Of a DNA stretch of 14,162 nt, positions 1 through 6,913 are shown in pieces. Origin of the DNA: Dunaliella salina (Eukaryota > Chlorophyta > Chlorophyceae > Chlamydomonadales > Dunaliellaceae); NCBI GenBank assembly GCA_002284615.2, contig MU069635.1, positions 300,380 through 314,541 on the forward strand, read 5' to 3'. A program made the position numbers and the translations under genes. The first letter of the stretch is position 1. Every line of letters begins with the position of its first letter. The notes beneath the pieces are model-generated. The model was given only the letters and a program-made list of their open reading frames with translations, was not told where the DNA came from and ran no database searches.

Positions 1-25
1 CTTGCGCACGTGCACTTGTTTGCAG

Positions 26-194
26 GTTCGTGATGCATGCCCTGTGTGGTCTGTTTGCCCTGCCCATGGCGCTGCGCTTTCCGCAAAGGCCTGTGCTCTT
101 GGCCACTGCACAGTGTCTGATCCTGTGCCTGTTTAAGCCCTACCCCTCTGTGGCTGACCATGCACTTTATATGGCCCTTCTGCCCCTACTTCAG
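26..194 (+). CDS. PIGU: PIG-U (GPI transamidase subunit), internal exon A
   Basis: This exon encodes part of PIG-U, a multi-pass ER membrane subunit of the GPI transamidase complex, which attaches GPI anchors to proteins. It follows a TTTGCAG acceptor at 19-25. After one leading base it reads FVMHALCGLFALPMALRF, then a segment ending KPYPSVADHALYMALLPLLQ. That segment matches the conserved PIG-U block I know from human as KSYPTVGDVALYMAFFPVW. The exon stops at the codon CAG, followed by the donor GTGTGT at 195, so the downstream intron is phase 0. The peptide is mostly hydrophobic, as expected of transmembrane segments. Joining it to the exon at 3691 gives a spacing between the KPYP and WHQWI motifs equal to that in human PIG-U. 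The family and reading frame are well supported. The earlier exons lie left of the window, so the gene is partial here. Confidence 0.9.
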
Positions 195-480
195 GTGTGT
201 ACGGGGGTGACCTTGCACTTCTTTGTACGGACCACCTCTTTATGTAGACCACTTCTTCAGGTGTATCTATGGCTGACCATGCAATCTACATGGCCCACTT
301 GCAACTGCTTTAGGTGTGCATGGCAAGAAGGCAATGGTGGTGGCTGAGAAGTCGGTTCTCTGTTATGTATGGCTGTGGCTGACCATGCACTTTGCATGGC
401 CCTGCTGCCACTGCTCTAGGTTTGCTTGGGGTGAAGACGGTGTTGGTGGCTGAGCAGTTGGTTCTCTGTTGTGTGTGTCC
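195..480 (+). repeat. Tandem copies of exon A 3' end plus donor site
   Basis: The last 48 bases of exon A (147-194) recur without gaps at 266-313 (about 37 of 48 identical) and at 372-419 (about 40 of 48), each followed by a donor-like GTGTG or GTTTG. A shorter remnant ends in TTCAG-GTGTAT at 241-266. The two full copies are 106 bp apart, and their downstream intronic parts (314-371 and 420-480) also align, including the shared word GGTTCTCTGTT. Read in the exon's frame, the copies still give MADHAIYMA and VADHALCMALLPLL, but each ends in TAG where the exon has CAG. Confidence 0.88.
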
Positions 481-522
481 AGTCATCTGAAACTGTGGTG
501 TGCATCTTCTTGCAAGGGCCTG

Positions 523-570
523 CTGCAAAGAGAAGAAAAGAAAAGTCTATGCAGGCCCGAGGCCGCGAAC
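523..570 (-). repeat. Dispersed T-rich repeat, short form, copy 1
   Basis: On the minus strand this reads GCCTGCATAGACTTTTC, then a T/C-rich tract ending in TTTGCAG. The same core occurs at 8516-8566 (minus) and, in longer form, at 4441-4552, 5348-5420, 5943-6020 and 7293-7393. It is a dispersed element of unknown class whose end looks like a 3' splice site. Confidence 0.6.
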
Positions 571-1460
571 GTTATGAACACGTTCTCTCACAGAAACAAT
601 TGGACAAGATGGTATAGCTGGAATGCTCCTGTGAAAATGTTTGGTAAGAGCCCCATTGACATCATGACGTCCCTAGTGGTGTAGTTTCTGCGATCCTTCG
701 CAGGATTTGGAATCGCTTATGCAGTGGTTCCCTTCTAATAAAGCATCGTTGAGCATTGTGCACAAGTCTGCTGGAGCAAAATCCCTGCCCTTGTTTTTCG
801 ACCCTAAACATTGACCTACATACTGGGACCTCAAGCAATAATCACTTCTTGCACCAAGATGATGCATTTTCCTCTCATGAGCTCATGCGCCACCAGAACA
901 ACCGAGTCTTCCAGAAAATTTAGAAAGCGTGCCATTGAGGTAGCCATTCGTTCCAATCATCCGTGCATTATCTTGAAACTTTTTTTTGTCGGACTCGTTC
1001 GCACCCCTGTAAGATCCAAAACAATCATCGTTTGAGGTGCAGAGCTCATTTGTCCCTCCACAGACGTGCAGTTTTTGCGGGATTCTTGTCAATATTACAG
1101 CAAAAGGGCATGCTTCTAAAATTTTGGTGAACATCGCATTGCATGTATCTATTTACTCAAGCAAGGCAATGAACTTTTTTTTTGGACAGCTGGAGGAAGG
1201 AAAAGCTTCTGTGGTATGCTGCAGCTGCTCAGCATAACACGCTCCCCAAGCTTCCCCTCGAATCAAAAAGTCCTCCAATCGCTAGGTGTGGCAAGTACTG
1301 CTCTTGTTGTGTGCATGCTGTGCCAACACTGTGCCCTTGGCCGTCACTCTCGATTTGAGCTTTCTAGATTGCTGACAGGTTCCTGTCATTGATTTGCGGG
1401 ATTGCATCTTTTTCACTCGCATGCATTCCTGGACAGGAGCTCTCCTTGTGCTCTCCTTGG

Positions 1461-1746
1461 CATGCATTGCTCAACATGCTCGACATGCATTGCTCGTCAT
1501 GCATTGCACGACATGCTCGACATGCACTTCTCAACATGCATTGCCCGACATGCACTGCTCGACATGCATTGCTCGGCATGCATTGCTGGACATGCACTGC
1601 TCGACATGCAGGACATGCACTGCTCAACATGCATTGTTCAACATGCACTGCTCGACATGCATTGCTCGATATGCATTGCTAGACAATTTCGACATGCATT
1701 GCTAGACATGCAATGCCCGACATGCTCGACATGCATTGCTCAACAT
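1461..1746. repeat. 14 bp minisatellite (CATGCATTGCTCGA)
   Basis: About twenty tandem units of a 14 bp consensus CATGCATTGCTCGA with point variation (CATGCACTGCTCGA, CATGCATTGCTAGA and similar) and a few partial units. Because 14 is not a multiple of three, the array runs through all three frames and is largely open in each, giving long Cys/His/Met-rich reading frames on both strands that are artefacts. It lies wholly within the PIG-U intron. Confidence 0.95.
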
Positions 1747-1770
1747 GAGCCCTCCTTCTGTCCGTGCGCA

Positions 1771-2435
1771 TGCTGAGCTCCTGTCCGTGCTATCAGTGTG
1801 TTTGTTGTGGTCCCCTTAGCGCTATCAGTGTGTTTGCTGAGCTTTTCCCGGTGCTATCAGTGTGTTTGCTGAGCTCCTCTCAGTGCTATCAGTGCTTATG
1901 CTGAGCTCCTGCCCATGCTTTTGCTGAGCCCCTGCCTGTGCTTACGCTGAGTTCTTGCCCGCTTTTTTGCTGAGCTCCTGTTGCAGAAGCACTGATAATG
2001 GCAATGCTTCTGCTGAACTTCTGTCAATGCTATCAGCGTATTTGCTGAGCTCTTGTCAGCGCATTCGCTGAGCTCCCGTCAGCACTTTCGCTGAGCACCT
2101 GTCAGTGCCTTTGCTGCGCTCTTGCCAGTCTTCTTGCAGAGCTCCTGTCAGTGCTTATGCTGAGCTCCTTTCAGTGCCTTTGGTGAGCACCTGTCAGTGC
2201 CTTTGCTGCGCTCTTGCCAGTCTTCTTGCAGAGCTCCTGTCAGTGCTTATGCTGAGCTCCTGTCAGTGCTTATGCTGAGCTCCTTTCGGTGCTTGTGCTG
2301 AGCTCCTGTCAACGCTGTCCCTGAGCTCCCTGTCATTTTTTTTCTGAGCTCCTGCCCATACTTTTGTTGTGTCCCTGTCAGTGCTTTCAATGTTTTTGCT
2401 GAGCTGCTGTCTGTATTTTTGCTGAGCTCCTGTTA
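1771..2435. repeat. 23 bp minisatellite (TGAGCTCCTGTCAGTGCTTATGC)
   Basis: Degenerate tandem array built on TGAGCTCCTGTCAGTGC plus TTATGC, with longer variants at its left end containing GCTATCAGTGTGTTTGC. A higher-order duplication is visible: the segment from about 2093 recurs from about 2185, an offset of 92 bp or four units, with near-identity through GCGCTCTTGCCAGTCTTC. The array is intronic and non-coding. Confidence 0.92.
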
Positions 2436-2582
2436 GAGCACTCCCTGCCGTGAGTGCTTTTCTAGGATTTAAGCTTCTGCCAGAGCATTCTCTGCACCCT
2501 TACCTGTCCTCTTCCATGTTCACACAAGGATGAGTTTGGTGGCCTCAGTCATGATGAGGTTACCAGTGTGCTCTCACTGCTT

Positions 2583-2638
2583 ACCAAATAACACTTGATC
2601 CCATTCTCTCACCAAATAACACTTGGTCCCATTCTCCT
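2583..2638. repeat. 28 bp tandem doublet
   Basis: Two adjacent 28 bp units beginning ACCAAATAACACTTG and ending CCCATTCTC, differing at about two positions. The doublet lies between the 23 bp array and the ~85 bp array. Confidence 0.9.
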
Positions 2639-2659
2639 TGTTCCACTTTTTGCATTTTC

Positions 2660-3690
2660 CTTCCCTCATAAACTGGGGTGCCTGCTGTCTGGCAAGCTCG
2701 CCTCTTGGCAGCACTAAACATGTTCCTGTTCTCCCATGTGTTCAAACTTTTGAAGCAGCTGGGGTGTCTGCTGTCTGGCAAGCTTACCTCGTAGCAGTAT
2801 TCAACATCTGCCTGTTTTCCCATTTTTAAAACTACTGAAGCAGCTGGGGTGCCTCATTCTGGCAAGCTCACCTCATAGTAGCACTGAGCATGTTCCTATT
2901 TTCCCATGTGTCCAAACCACTGAAGCAGCTGGGGTGCCTGCTGTCTGTCAAGCTTACCTGATAGCAGCACTTGAGATGTTCCTTTTTTCCTATTTTTCTA
3001 GACCACTGGTGCAGCTGGGGTGCCTGCAGCCTGGCAAACTTACCTCAAAGCAGCATTCAACGCGGTCCTGTATTCTCATTTTTCCAAACTCCTGAAGCAG
3101 CTGGGGTGCCTGCAGTCCAGGAGACTCATGACAGCATTAAATGCGCTCCCCTTTCTCCTCTGTCACTTGAGAGGCTGGGTTGCAAGATGCTTGGCAAGCT
3201 TACCTCATGGGAGCATCCAGCACCTGCTCATTTTCCCTGGTTTCTACACTCCTGCAGTAGCTTGGGCGCTTGCACTCAGTGCAAGTTGCAATCAGGTAGA
3301 TACAGCTCAAGCCTGCACACAGAATACACACCCAACTTTCCTGCTGCAGGAGCAGCTGCAACACCTGCAGCCCAGCAAGCTTACATCGTTGCAGCATTGG
3401 AAAACATTCTCATTACCCATGCGTTTGCACTGCTGTAGCAGCCAGGGTGCTTGCATTCAGGTAGATCCAGCTCATGCCTGCACACAGAATACACACCCGG
3501 TTTTCTTGCTGCTGCAGAAGCAGCTGGGGCACCTCCAGCAAGCTTGACTCATTGCAGCATTGAAACCGCATTGGAGCCTTCTGATACTCCCAGCTTTTGT
3601 CGCTTCTGAAGCAGCTGGGGTGCTTGCAGCCTTGGCAAACGCTGCTTATGACTGCATGAACAACACGCTCCTGGTTTTGTCCAACTGCAG
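2660..3690 (+). repeat. ~85 bp tandem array related to exon B start and acceptor
   Basis: About twelve units with a period near 85 bp. Each has a T-rich segment (TTTTCCCATTTTTCCAAAC), then GAAGCAGCTGGGGTGCCTGC, then CTGGCAAGCTTACCTCATAG. Core copies are visible near 2671, 2755, 2837, 2925, 3011, 3097, 3170, 3255, 3350, 3435, 3518 and 3608. The genuine exon B start at 3691 (AAGCAGCTGGGGCACCTGCA) continues the same spacing, so the exon boundary is effectively the last unit. The copies at 3350 and 3518 also keep a CTGCAG acceptor just before the core. A ~167 bp higher-order duplication is seen in GCCTGCACACAGAATACACA at about 3311 and 3477. Confidence 0.92.
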
Positions 3691-3846
3691 AAGCAGCTGG
3701 GGCACCTGCAGTCCGGCATGCTGCTGGTGAACAGCTTCCTGCTCCTGGCCGTGCTGGAGCCAGCCATGTGGCACCAGTGGATCAACATCGAGTCGGCCAA
3801 CAGCAACTTCTATTACTCCATCACGCTGCTGCTGGGGGCATGGCAG
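3691..3846 (+). CDS. PIGU: PIG-U, internal exon B (SANSNFYY motif)
   Basis: This is the next exon of the PIG-U gene. It begins after the acceptor TCCAACTGCAG and reads KQLGHLQSGMLLVNSFLLLA, then continues through AMWHQWI and ESANSNFYYSITLLLGAWQ, followed by the donor GTCAGT at 3847. The block matches the late PIG-U motif WHLWIYAGSANSNFFYAIT that I recall from the human protein. Both ends are phase 0, so it joins the upstream exon cleanly as LLPLLQ-KQLGHLQ. It contributes hydrophobic membrane segments of the GPI transamidase subunit. Its codons are more GC-rich than the surrounding intron. The odd feature is that its first ~35 bases are also present, diverged, in many tandem copies in the preceding intron, so the true exon start must be distinguished from decoys. 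The one used here is the only copy that leads into a long, conserved open frame. Confidence 0.93.
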
Positions 3847-3852
3847 GTCAGT

Positions 3853-4215
3853 GCACCATGCAGGCAGGCAAACACCAGTTGTACTTCAAAGTTTCCTCGC
3901 AGTTTTGATTGTTCACAATCCATGCATGTGACGAATTTAAATCTGCACCCCACATTGGTGCACCATGCAGGCAGGCAAACACAGTGTGGAATGCATGCAT
4001 GCAAACAGATGCAAACAGAAGTATGGGATGCCTGCAAGTGTGGCATACCTGCAAGTAGGATGCATGCAAATGGGCGACATGCAGGCATGCAAACTGAGCG
4101 TGGAATGCATGCGTGCAAGGAAAGGGAGGTGCACAATGCAAGTGTGGAATGCATGCATGCAAGGAAAGCGAGTTGCGGAATGCATGCAAATGTGGTGTGT
4201 ATGTATGCAAGGGGA
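3853..4215. repeat. Donor-proximal repeat and TGCATGCAAG-rich array
   Basis: The 26 bp segment GTGCACCATGCAGGCAGGCA plus AACAC, starting a few bases inside the exon B donor (3853-3878), recurs at 3957-3982. It is followed by a degenerate array of GGAATGCATGCATGCAAGGA-type units to about 4215. Long Cys-rich reading frames on both strands here are by-products of the repeat. This is intron sequence downstream of PIG-U exon B. Confidence 0.85.
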
Positions 4216-4258
4216 AAGGTGGCTTGGGCCCGTTCCTCGCAAGTTGCATGCTACCCCA

Positions 4259-4283
4259 AGATGACGATGATGATGATGATGAC
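4259..4283. repeat. (GAT)n microsatellite
   Basis: AAGATGACGATGATGATGAT followed by GATGAC: a short, slightly impure GAT run. Confidence 0.85.
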
Positions 4284-4316
4284 AGCGACAGCTGTTTGTT
4301 GAGGGATTATGCAAAA

Positions 4317-4575
4317 CCATGATCATGGCGCTGTGGGTTCTTGCAAGGAATAGAAGAGAAAAAATGTGTAGGCACACTCGACTTGGCAATGCAGTACCCC
4401 ACCTAATCACCATTGACATTTTCCCTTTTGCTGGTGGAGCTGATGCACGGTACCTCGGCGTTAGGCATCCTCTCTTCTTTGATTGATGTGGGGAGTGCCT
4501 CCATTGCCTACTTACTTTTTCTTTGCTTTGCTTTGACTTCTCACTGCCACAGAGCATGTAGCACCATGATCATGG
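4317..4575. mobile_element. Fold-back (hairpin) element with CCATGATCATGG ends
   Basis: The 12 bp palindrome CCATGATCATGG occurs at 4317-4328 and again at 4564-4575. Between them are two inverted arms. The left arm reads an A-rich tract, GTGTAGGCA, then TACCCCACC. The right arm, reverse-complemented, reads an A-rich tract, GTAGGCAATGG, then CTCCCCACATCAATC. The right arm (4441-4552, plus) is a copy of the dispersed T-rich repeat also seen at 7293-7393. The layout fits a small non-autonomous fold-back or MITE-like element. No target duplication is apparent, so mobility is inferred. Confidence 0.55.
4441..4552 (+). repeat. Dispersed T-rich repeat, long form, copy 2
   Basis: TGATGCACGGTACCTCGGCG, then GATTGATGTGGGGAGTGC, then a T/C-rich tract ending CACTGCCACAG. 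It aligns over its length with 7293-7393. It also forms the right arm of the fold-back element. Confidence 0.75.
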
Positions 4576-4760
4576 CACTACCAGAACTCCCTGAAAAGCA
4601 AAGAAAGAAAGAAAAAAAAGTATGAGTGAGCACTAATTGGCGCATTGGGAGCACGTGATGACTGAGCGTCCGAGCAGCTGCTGCAATAATGGCTCTAATT
4701 GTCCACAGTGCAAACACTCACGGCTCATTACCGTACTCACACGTACTCAATCCACACCCT

Positions 4761-4765
4761 TTACA
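4761..4765 (-). promoter_or_regulatory. Possible TGTAA poly(A) signal for the antisense ORF
   Basis: TTACA on the plus strand reads TGTAA on the minus strand, about 95 bases past the TGA of the ORF at 4857-5216. TGTAA is the usual green-algal poly(A) signal. The pentamer is common by chance. Confidence 0.25.
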
Positions 4766-4855
4766 GAAATAATTAGTTTTTCACGTCCGCATCACTTCCG
4801 CACCTCAGACAGAAATTATTATTTTCATGTCCGCACATTTCCGCAGTGCCAAAAG
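4766..4855. repeat. ~45 bp direct repeats, 3' side of the antisense ORF
   Basis: Two degenerate units of the form AATAATTA-TTTTCACGTCCGCA, then CTTCCGCAGTGCC. The same unit type, in the same orientation, recurs on the other side of the antisense ORF at 5218-5340. The ORF therefore interrupts, or is embedded in, one repeat family. Confidence 0.7.
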
Positions 4856-4856
4856 G

Positions 4857-5216
4857 GCCTCAGCCCACAGAATAACTTGTCTCATGCTTTTTGCGCTTGT
4901 TCACCTTGGGCTGCAGGCCTCCCTTGCTGCTCCTGCTGCTGCTGGCACGCAGTTGGGCCTGACCCTTGCGTGGCCTGCCTGGCTTGCGCTTGCGCTTTGC
5001 TTCTTCTTGTGCGCGCTTCTCCCTGTCATCGCGCTGCTTCTGAATGGTTTCATCACGCTTTTGCTTTTGCTGCTTTGCCCTCTCCTCCTTGACCTTTGGA
5101 TCCTCTGGCTCCTTCTTCAGGAAGCGGTGGAAGGTCAGCTGGAAGTCCCCGCGAGGAGGGGGAGGAGGGTGCTGCTGCTGCTGCTGCTGCTGCTCACCAC
5201 CTTGCTCGCTCATCAC
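4857..5216 (-). CDS. Unrecognised highly charged 118-residue ORF, AT-hook-like motif
   Basis: I do not recognise this protein. It starts MMSEQGGEQQQQQQQ, has a proline run, then DFQLTFHRFLKKEPEDP. A long Lys/Glu/Gln/Arg-rich stretch of about 45 residues follows that should form a charged helix or coiled coil. It contains KRKPGRPRKG near residue 80, which resembles an AT-hook (GRP core). It ends in a basic tail, with TGA at 4857-4859. An in-frame TAA lies just upstream, so the Met pair at 5211-5216 is the natural start. The composition suggests a nuclear, nucleic-acid-binding protein or the N-terminal part of one; this is inference. The glutamine run is a CAG/CTG repeat. A possible donor (CCCAAG-GTGAAC) near residue 98 means it could be a first exon. 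It lies antisense between PIG-U exon B and the weak last-exon candidate. Low-complexity DNA can mimic such ORFs, but the opposite strand gives only a leucine/alanine shadow. Confidence 0.5.
5172..5193. repeat. CTG/CAG trinucleotide run encoding polyglutamine
   Basis: A run of about seven GCT/CTG triplets on the plus strand, read as CAG/CAA-type glutamine codons on the minus strand inside the antisense ORF. Confidence 0.85.
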
Positions 5217-5217
5217 G

Positions 5218-5340
5218 TAAAATAATTAATTTTCACTTATCTGCACACGTCCGCAGCGCCTCAAATAATTGTTTTTTCGCCAGCTGCAATTTGCCCGCAG
5301 TGCCCCAAAAAGATATTTTTGCGGAATGATATAATTTTTC
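5218..5340. repeat. ~45 bp direct repeats, 5' side of the antisense ORF
   Basis: Two to three units: AATAATTAATTTTCAC followed by CACGTCCGCAGCGCCTCA, then AATAATTGTTTTTTCG followed by GCCCGCAGTGCCCC, then a degenerate AGATATTTTTGCGG. They have the same orientation as 4766-4855. If the antisense ORF is a gene, this is its promoter region. Confidence 0.7.
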
Positions 5341-5347
5341 TATGGTA

Positions 5348-5420
5348 TGAGCCGATGTGTCTCCTCCTCAATTGATGGAGGGAGGGTTTCTCTGCCTGCG
5401 TACTTTTTCTTTTCTTTCTA
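5348..5420 (+). repeat. Dispersed T-rich repeat, long form, copy 3
   Basis: GATGTGTCTCCTCCTCAATT, then GATGGAGGGAGGGTTTCTC, then TGCCTGCGTACTTTTTCTTT. It is most similar to the inverted copy at 5943-6020. Unlike the other copies it ends in ATACATG rather than a pyrimidine tract plus AG. Confidence 0.65.
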
Positions 5421-5561
5421 TACATGTTCTGAGGGCACTGTCGTGTCTGTCCTGCTTGAACATGGGATACAAGTGCTGCTCTTCTATGAAGATAAGAAGT
5501 CACTGGTGTCTTGACGTCGCATTGAAGGTTACTGTTTGTCCTGCTACAATTTGTGGTGCAG

Positions 5562-5642
5562 GTGCTGCTCTTGGTTATTTTATTGCAGCTGACGGTCCAA
5601 GTGGAGAGGATTGAGAAGGGAAAGCTACCAGCACTGGCTTGA
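5562..5642 (+). CDS. Possible PIG-U C-terminal exon (weak candidate)
   Basis: After the acceptor-like TTTGTGGTGCAG at 5550-5561, a phase-0 frame reads VLLLVILLQLTVQVERIEKG and ends ...ALA with TGA at 5640-5642. A hydrophobic start followed by charged residues is the right shape for the end of PIG-U, where a last membrane helix follows the exon B block and precedes a short basic tail. The phase also fits exon B. I see no diagnostic PIG-U residue in it, the polypyrimidine tract is poor, and a match by chance is quite possible. If it is wrong, the true last exon lies outside the window. Confidence 0.25.
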   Translation: MLLLVILLQLTVQVERIEKGKLPALA

Positions 5643-5942
5643 CTGTCAAGATTTCCTGCAATCCGCGACCAACATTTGGGAATGGGTCAACCTCTGTTGT
5701 CATTGACGTTCCTTATGATTTGAATGAGGACTCCAATCTAGCAAGTCTGGTGGGTTCATGGCTTTCTGGGAATTTGTATCTTTTTACACTTCATTGACAT
5801 AGCAAGCCTTGCAGCACTGAGTCAGTCAAACATTAGCATCAATTGAAGAGCCGCAGTGGAAAATGGTCACAAGTGAATTCCTTGATCTTCAGCCGAGCAA
5901 GTGTGTCTGCTTGACTTGCAAGCCACAAGCAATGCCAACCAG
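5643..5942. other. No identifiable feature
   Basis: About 300 bases with stops in every frame and no repeat structure that I can see. It separates the weak PIG-U exon candidate from the retrotransposon remnants. Confidence 0.5.
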
Positions 5943-6020
5943 CCTAACCAAGAAAAAAAACTACGTAGGCAGAGGAACTCTCCCTGCCTTGATTAAGGAA
6001 AAGGAGACACATTGGTTCAT
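5943..6020 (-). repeat. Dispersed T-rich repeat, long form, copy 4
   Basis: On the minus strand: AATGTGTCTCCTTTTCC, AGGCAGGGAGAGTTCCTC, TGCCTACGTAG, then a T-rich tract ending TTGGTTAG. It abuts the left edge of the first non-LTR remnant. Confidence 0.65.
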
Positions 6021-6070
6021 ATAGAGCCGTGAGTCCACCACAATTACCAACAAATAGACAGTCCCCGATG

Positions 6071-6913
6071 CGCATGAGGTATCACCTACATGCAGAGCTC
6101 ATTCATGCAATATCAAAAATGATAGAACACTCCCCTCACCCTATCCATTTCTACTAAGTCAAAGCCCACTCTGGCATTACAGGAAATGAGGGGGCTGATG
6201 CTTGCGCTCGCACCGCAGCCCTCTCGGACACCATAGACATTGCATTTTCAGATGCCAGGGACCCTTTCACAATTTGTATTGGCTTTCATTGAAGGCCTCT
6301 TCAACATGAGATGATGGCATGCACCGCTCCCACGATTCCCCGATACACTACCTCACCAATCTGAACAACAAACTCAAAGCGCACCTGCACGAGAAACACA
6401 AGCTTGGTTCAGCTGACACCTTTGGCTACCACTATAGTATAGTGGTAGCTACCAGAGATGGCAAAAACTTATTGATGCTGTACCAACCACCATCGCAAAC
6501 ACTAAATCGCGCAACCCAACTTCTCAACTTGCTAACAAGGAGATCAGCAACCCCTTCTAGAAAAATCCAGATCTTACCCTTCCACAGCAAATGAATATAA
6601 TGAAATATCGTACAGATACACTGTACAATCAGAGTCATGCCTTCAAATCCAACTTTCCCAGTCGTGGAAGATGCCCACTATGGATCACATTGACCACAAA
6701 CTCCTCAGGTGTACAGACTCAACAATGAGCGGGATGCACACCAACAGACACAATGCAGCCCTAAGTCTTTGTATGAAAGCCCTCAGCAAAGGCCGACATG
6801 GCACATCCATTATTAGTATGGATGGCTGCAGTAACGAGAGACTCCTGGATCGATGGTTACAATGGTTACAATGGGGCTTAAGCCTGAAAGTTAGGCTGTT
6901 CGGCTACCTCTAG
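6071..6913 (+). pseudogene. Non-LTR retrotransposon pol remnant 1: RNase H and C-terminal domain
   Basis: This is the decayed 3' end of a LINE-type ORF2. From 6071 one frame reads RMRYHLHAELIHAISKMIE and, after a stop at 6155-6157, VKAHSGITGNEGADACARTA, the H-x-G...GNE-x-AD signature of RNase H domains in non-LTR elements. A frame change then gives HNLYWLS, and a further frame gives YLTNLNNKLKAHLHEKHKLG and SADTFGYHYS. The last part reads KYRTDTLYNQ, GRCPL, then (another frame) DHIDHKLLRCTDSTMSGMHT, ALSKGRHGTS and ISMDGCSNERLL. The Cys/His pattern fits the zinc knuckle that closes such proteins. At least one stop and several frameshifts show it is dead. No reverse transcriptase motif is visible upstream, so it is 5'-truncated, as usual for LINE copies. 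The class call is secure; the clade is not determined. Confidence 0.85.
6425..6449. repeat. Perfect 12 bp hairpin inside retrotransposon remnant 1
   Basis: GCTACCACTATA, one central G, then TATAGTGGTAGC. It falls right after SADTFGY, where the coding homology is lost, so it looks like a local snap-back insertion that damaged the frame. Confidence 0.8.

Larger units (their letters stand above)
195..3690 (+). other. PIG-U intron between exons A and B, minisatellite-filled
   Basis: This is a 3,496 bp phase-0 GT-AG intron (GTGTGT ... CTGCAG). From 5' to 3' it holds copies of the exon A end (195-480), a stretch of about 900 bp without an obvious tandem repeat (571-1460), a 14 bp minisatellite, a 23 bp minisatellite, a 28 bp doublet, and an ~85 bp array related to the start of exon B. 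The stretch 571-1460 contains no coding region I can defend on either strand, and 2436-2582 likewise shows nothing recognisable. Confidence 0.85.

Noticed and set aside
30..347. 105-codon ORF as a complete small gene
   Set aside because: Only the part to 194 is PIG-U exon; the rest reads through the donor into intronic repeats.
883..1134. 83-codon minus-strand ORF in the first PIG-U intron
   Set aside because: Reasonable-looking composition but no family match, no splice context and no ortholog signal; length is within chance.
1364..1776. Overlapping 94 to 124-codon Cys/His/Met-rich ORFs on both strands
   Set aside because: They are translations of the 14 bp minisatellite, which has no stops in any register.
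3020..3547. 175-codon plus-strand ORF upstream of PIG-U exon B
   Set aside because: It is the ~85 bp tandem array read through; its exon-like ends are diverged copies of the exon B start rather than a gene.
1461..3690. CRISPR-like array of repeats with spacers
   Set aside because: The units are contiguous or degenerate minisatellites without constant repeats separating unique spacers, and the setting is a eukaryotic intron.
3813..4557. Long minus-strand Cys/His-rich ORFs (up to 206 codons) opposite the PIG-U exon B downstream intron
   Set aside because: They are produced by the TGCATGCA-rich array and the GAT run; no conserved motif.
4827..5225. 132-codon leucine/alanine-rich plus-strand ORF, superficially a membrane protein
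   Set aside because: Best explained as the antisense shadow of the Lys/Glu/Gln-rich minus-strand ORF; the leucine runs come from the CTG repeat.
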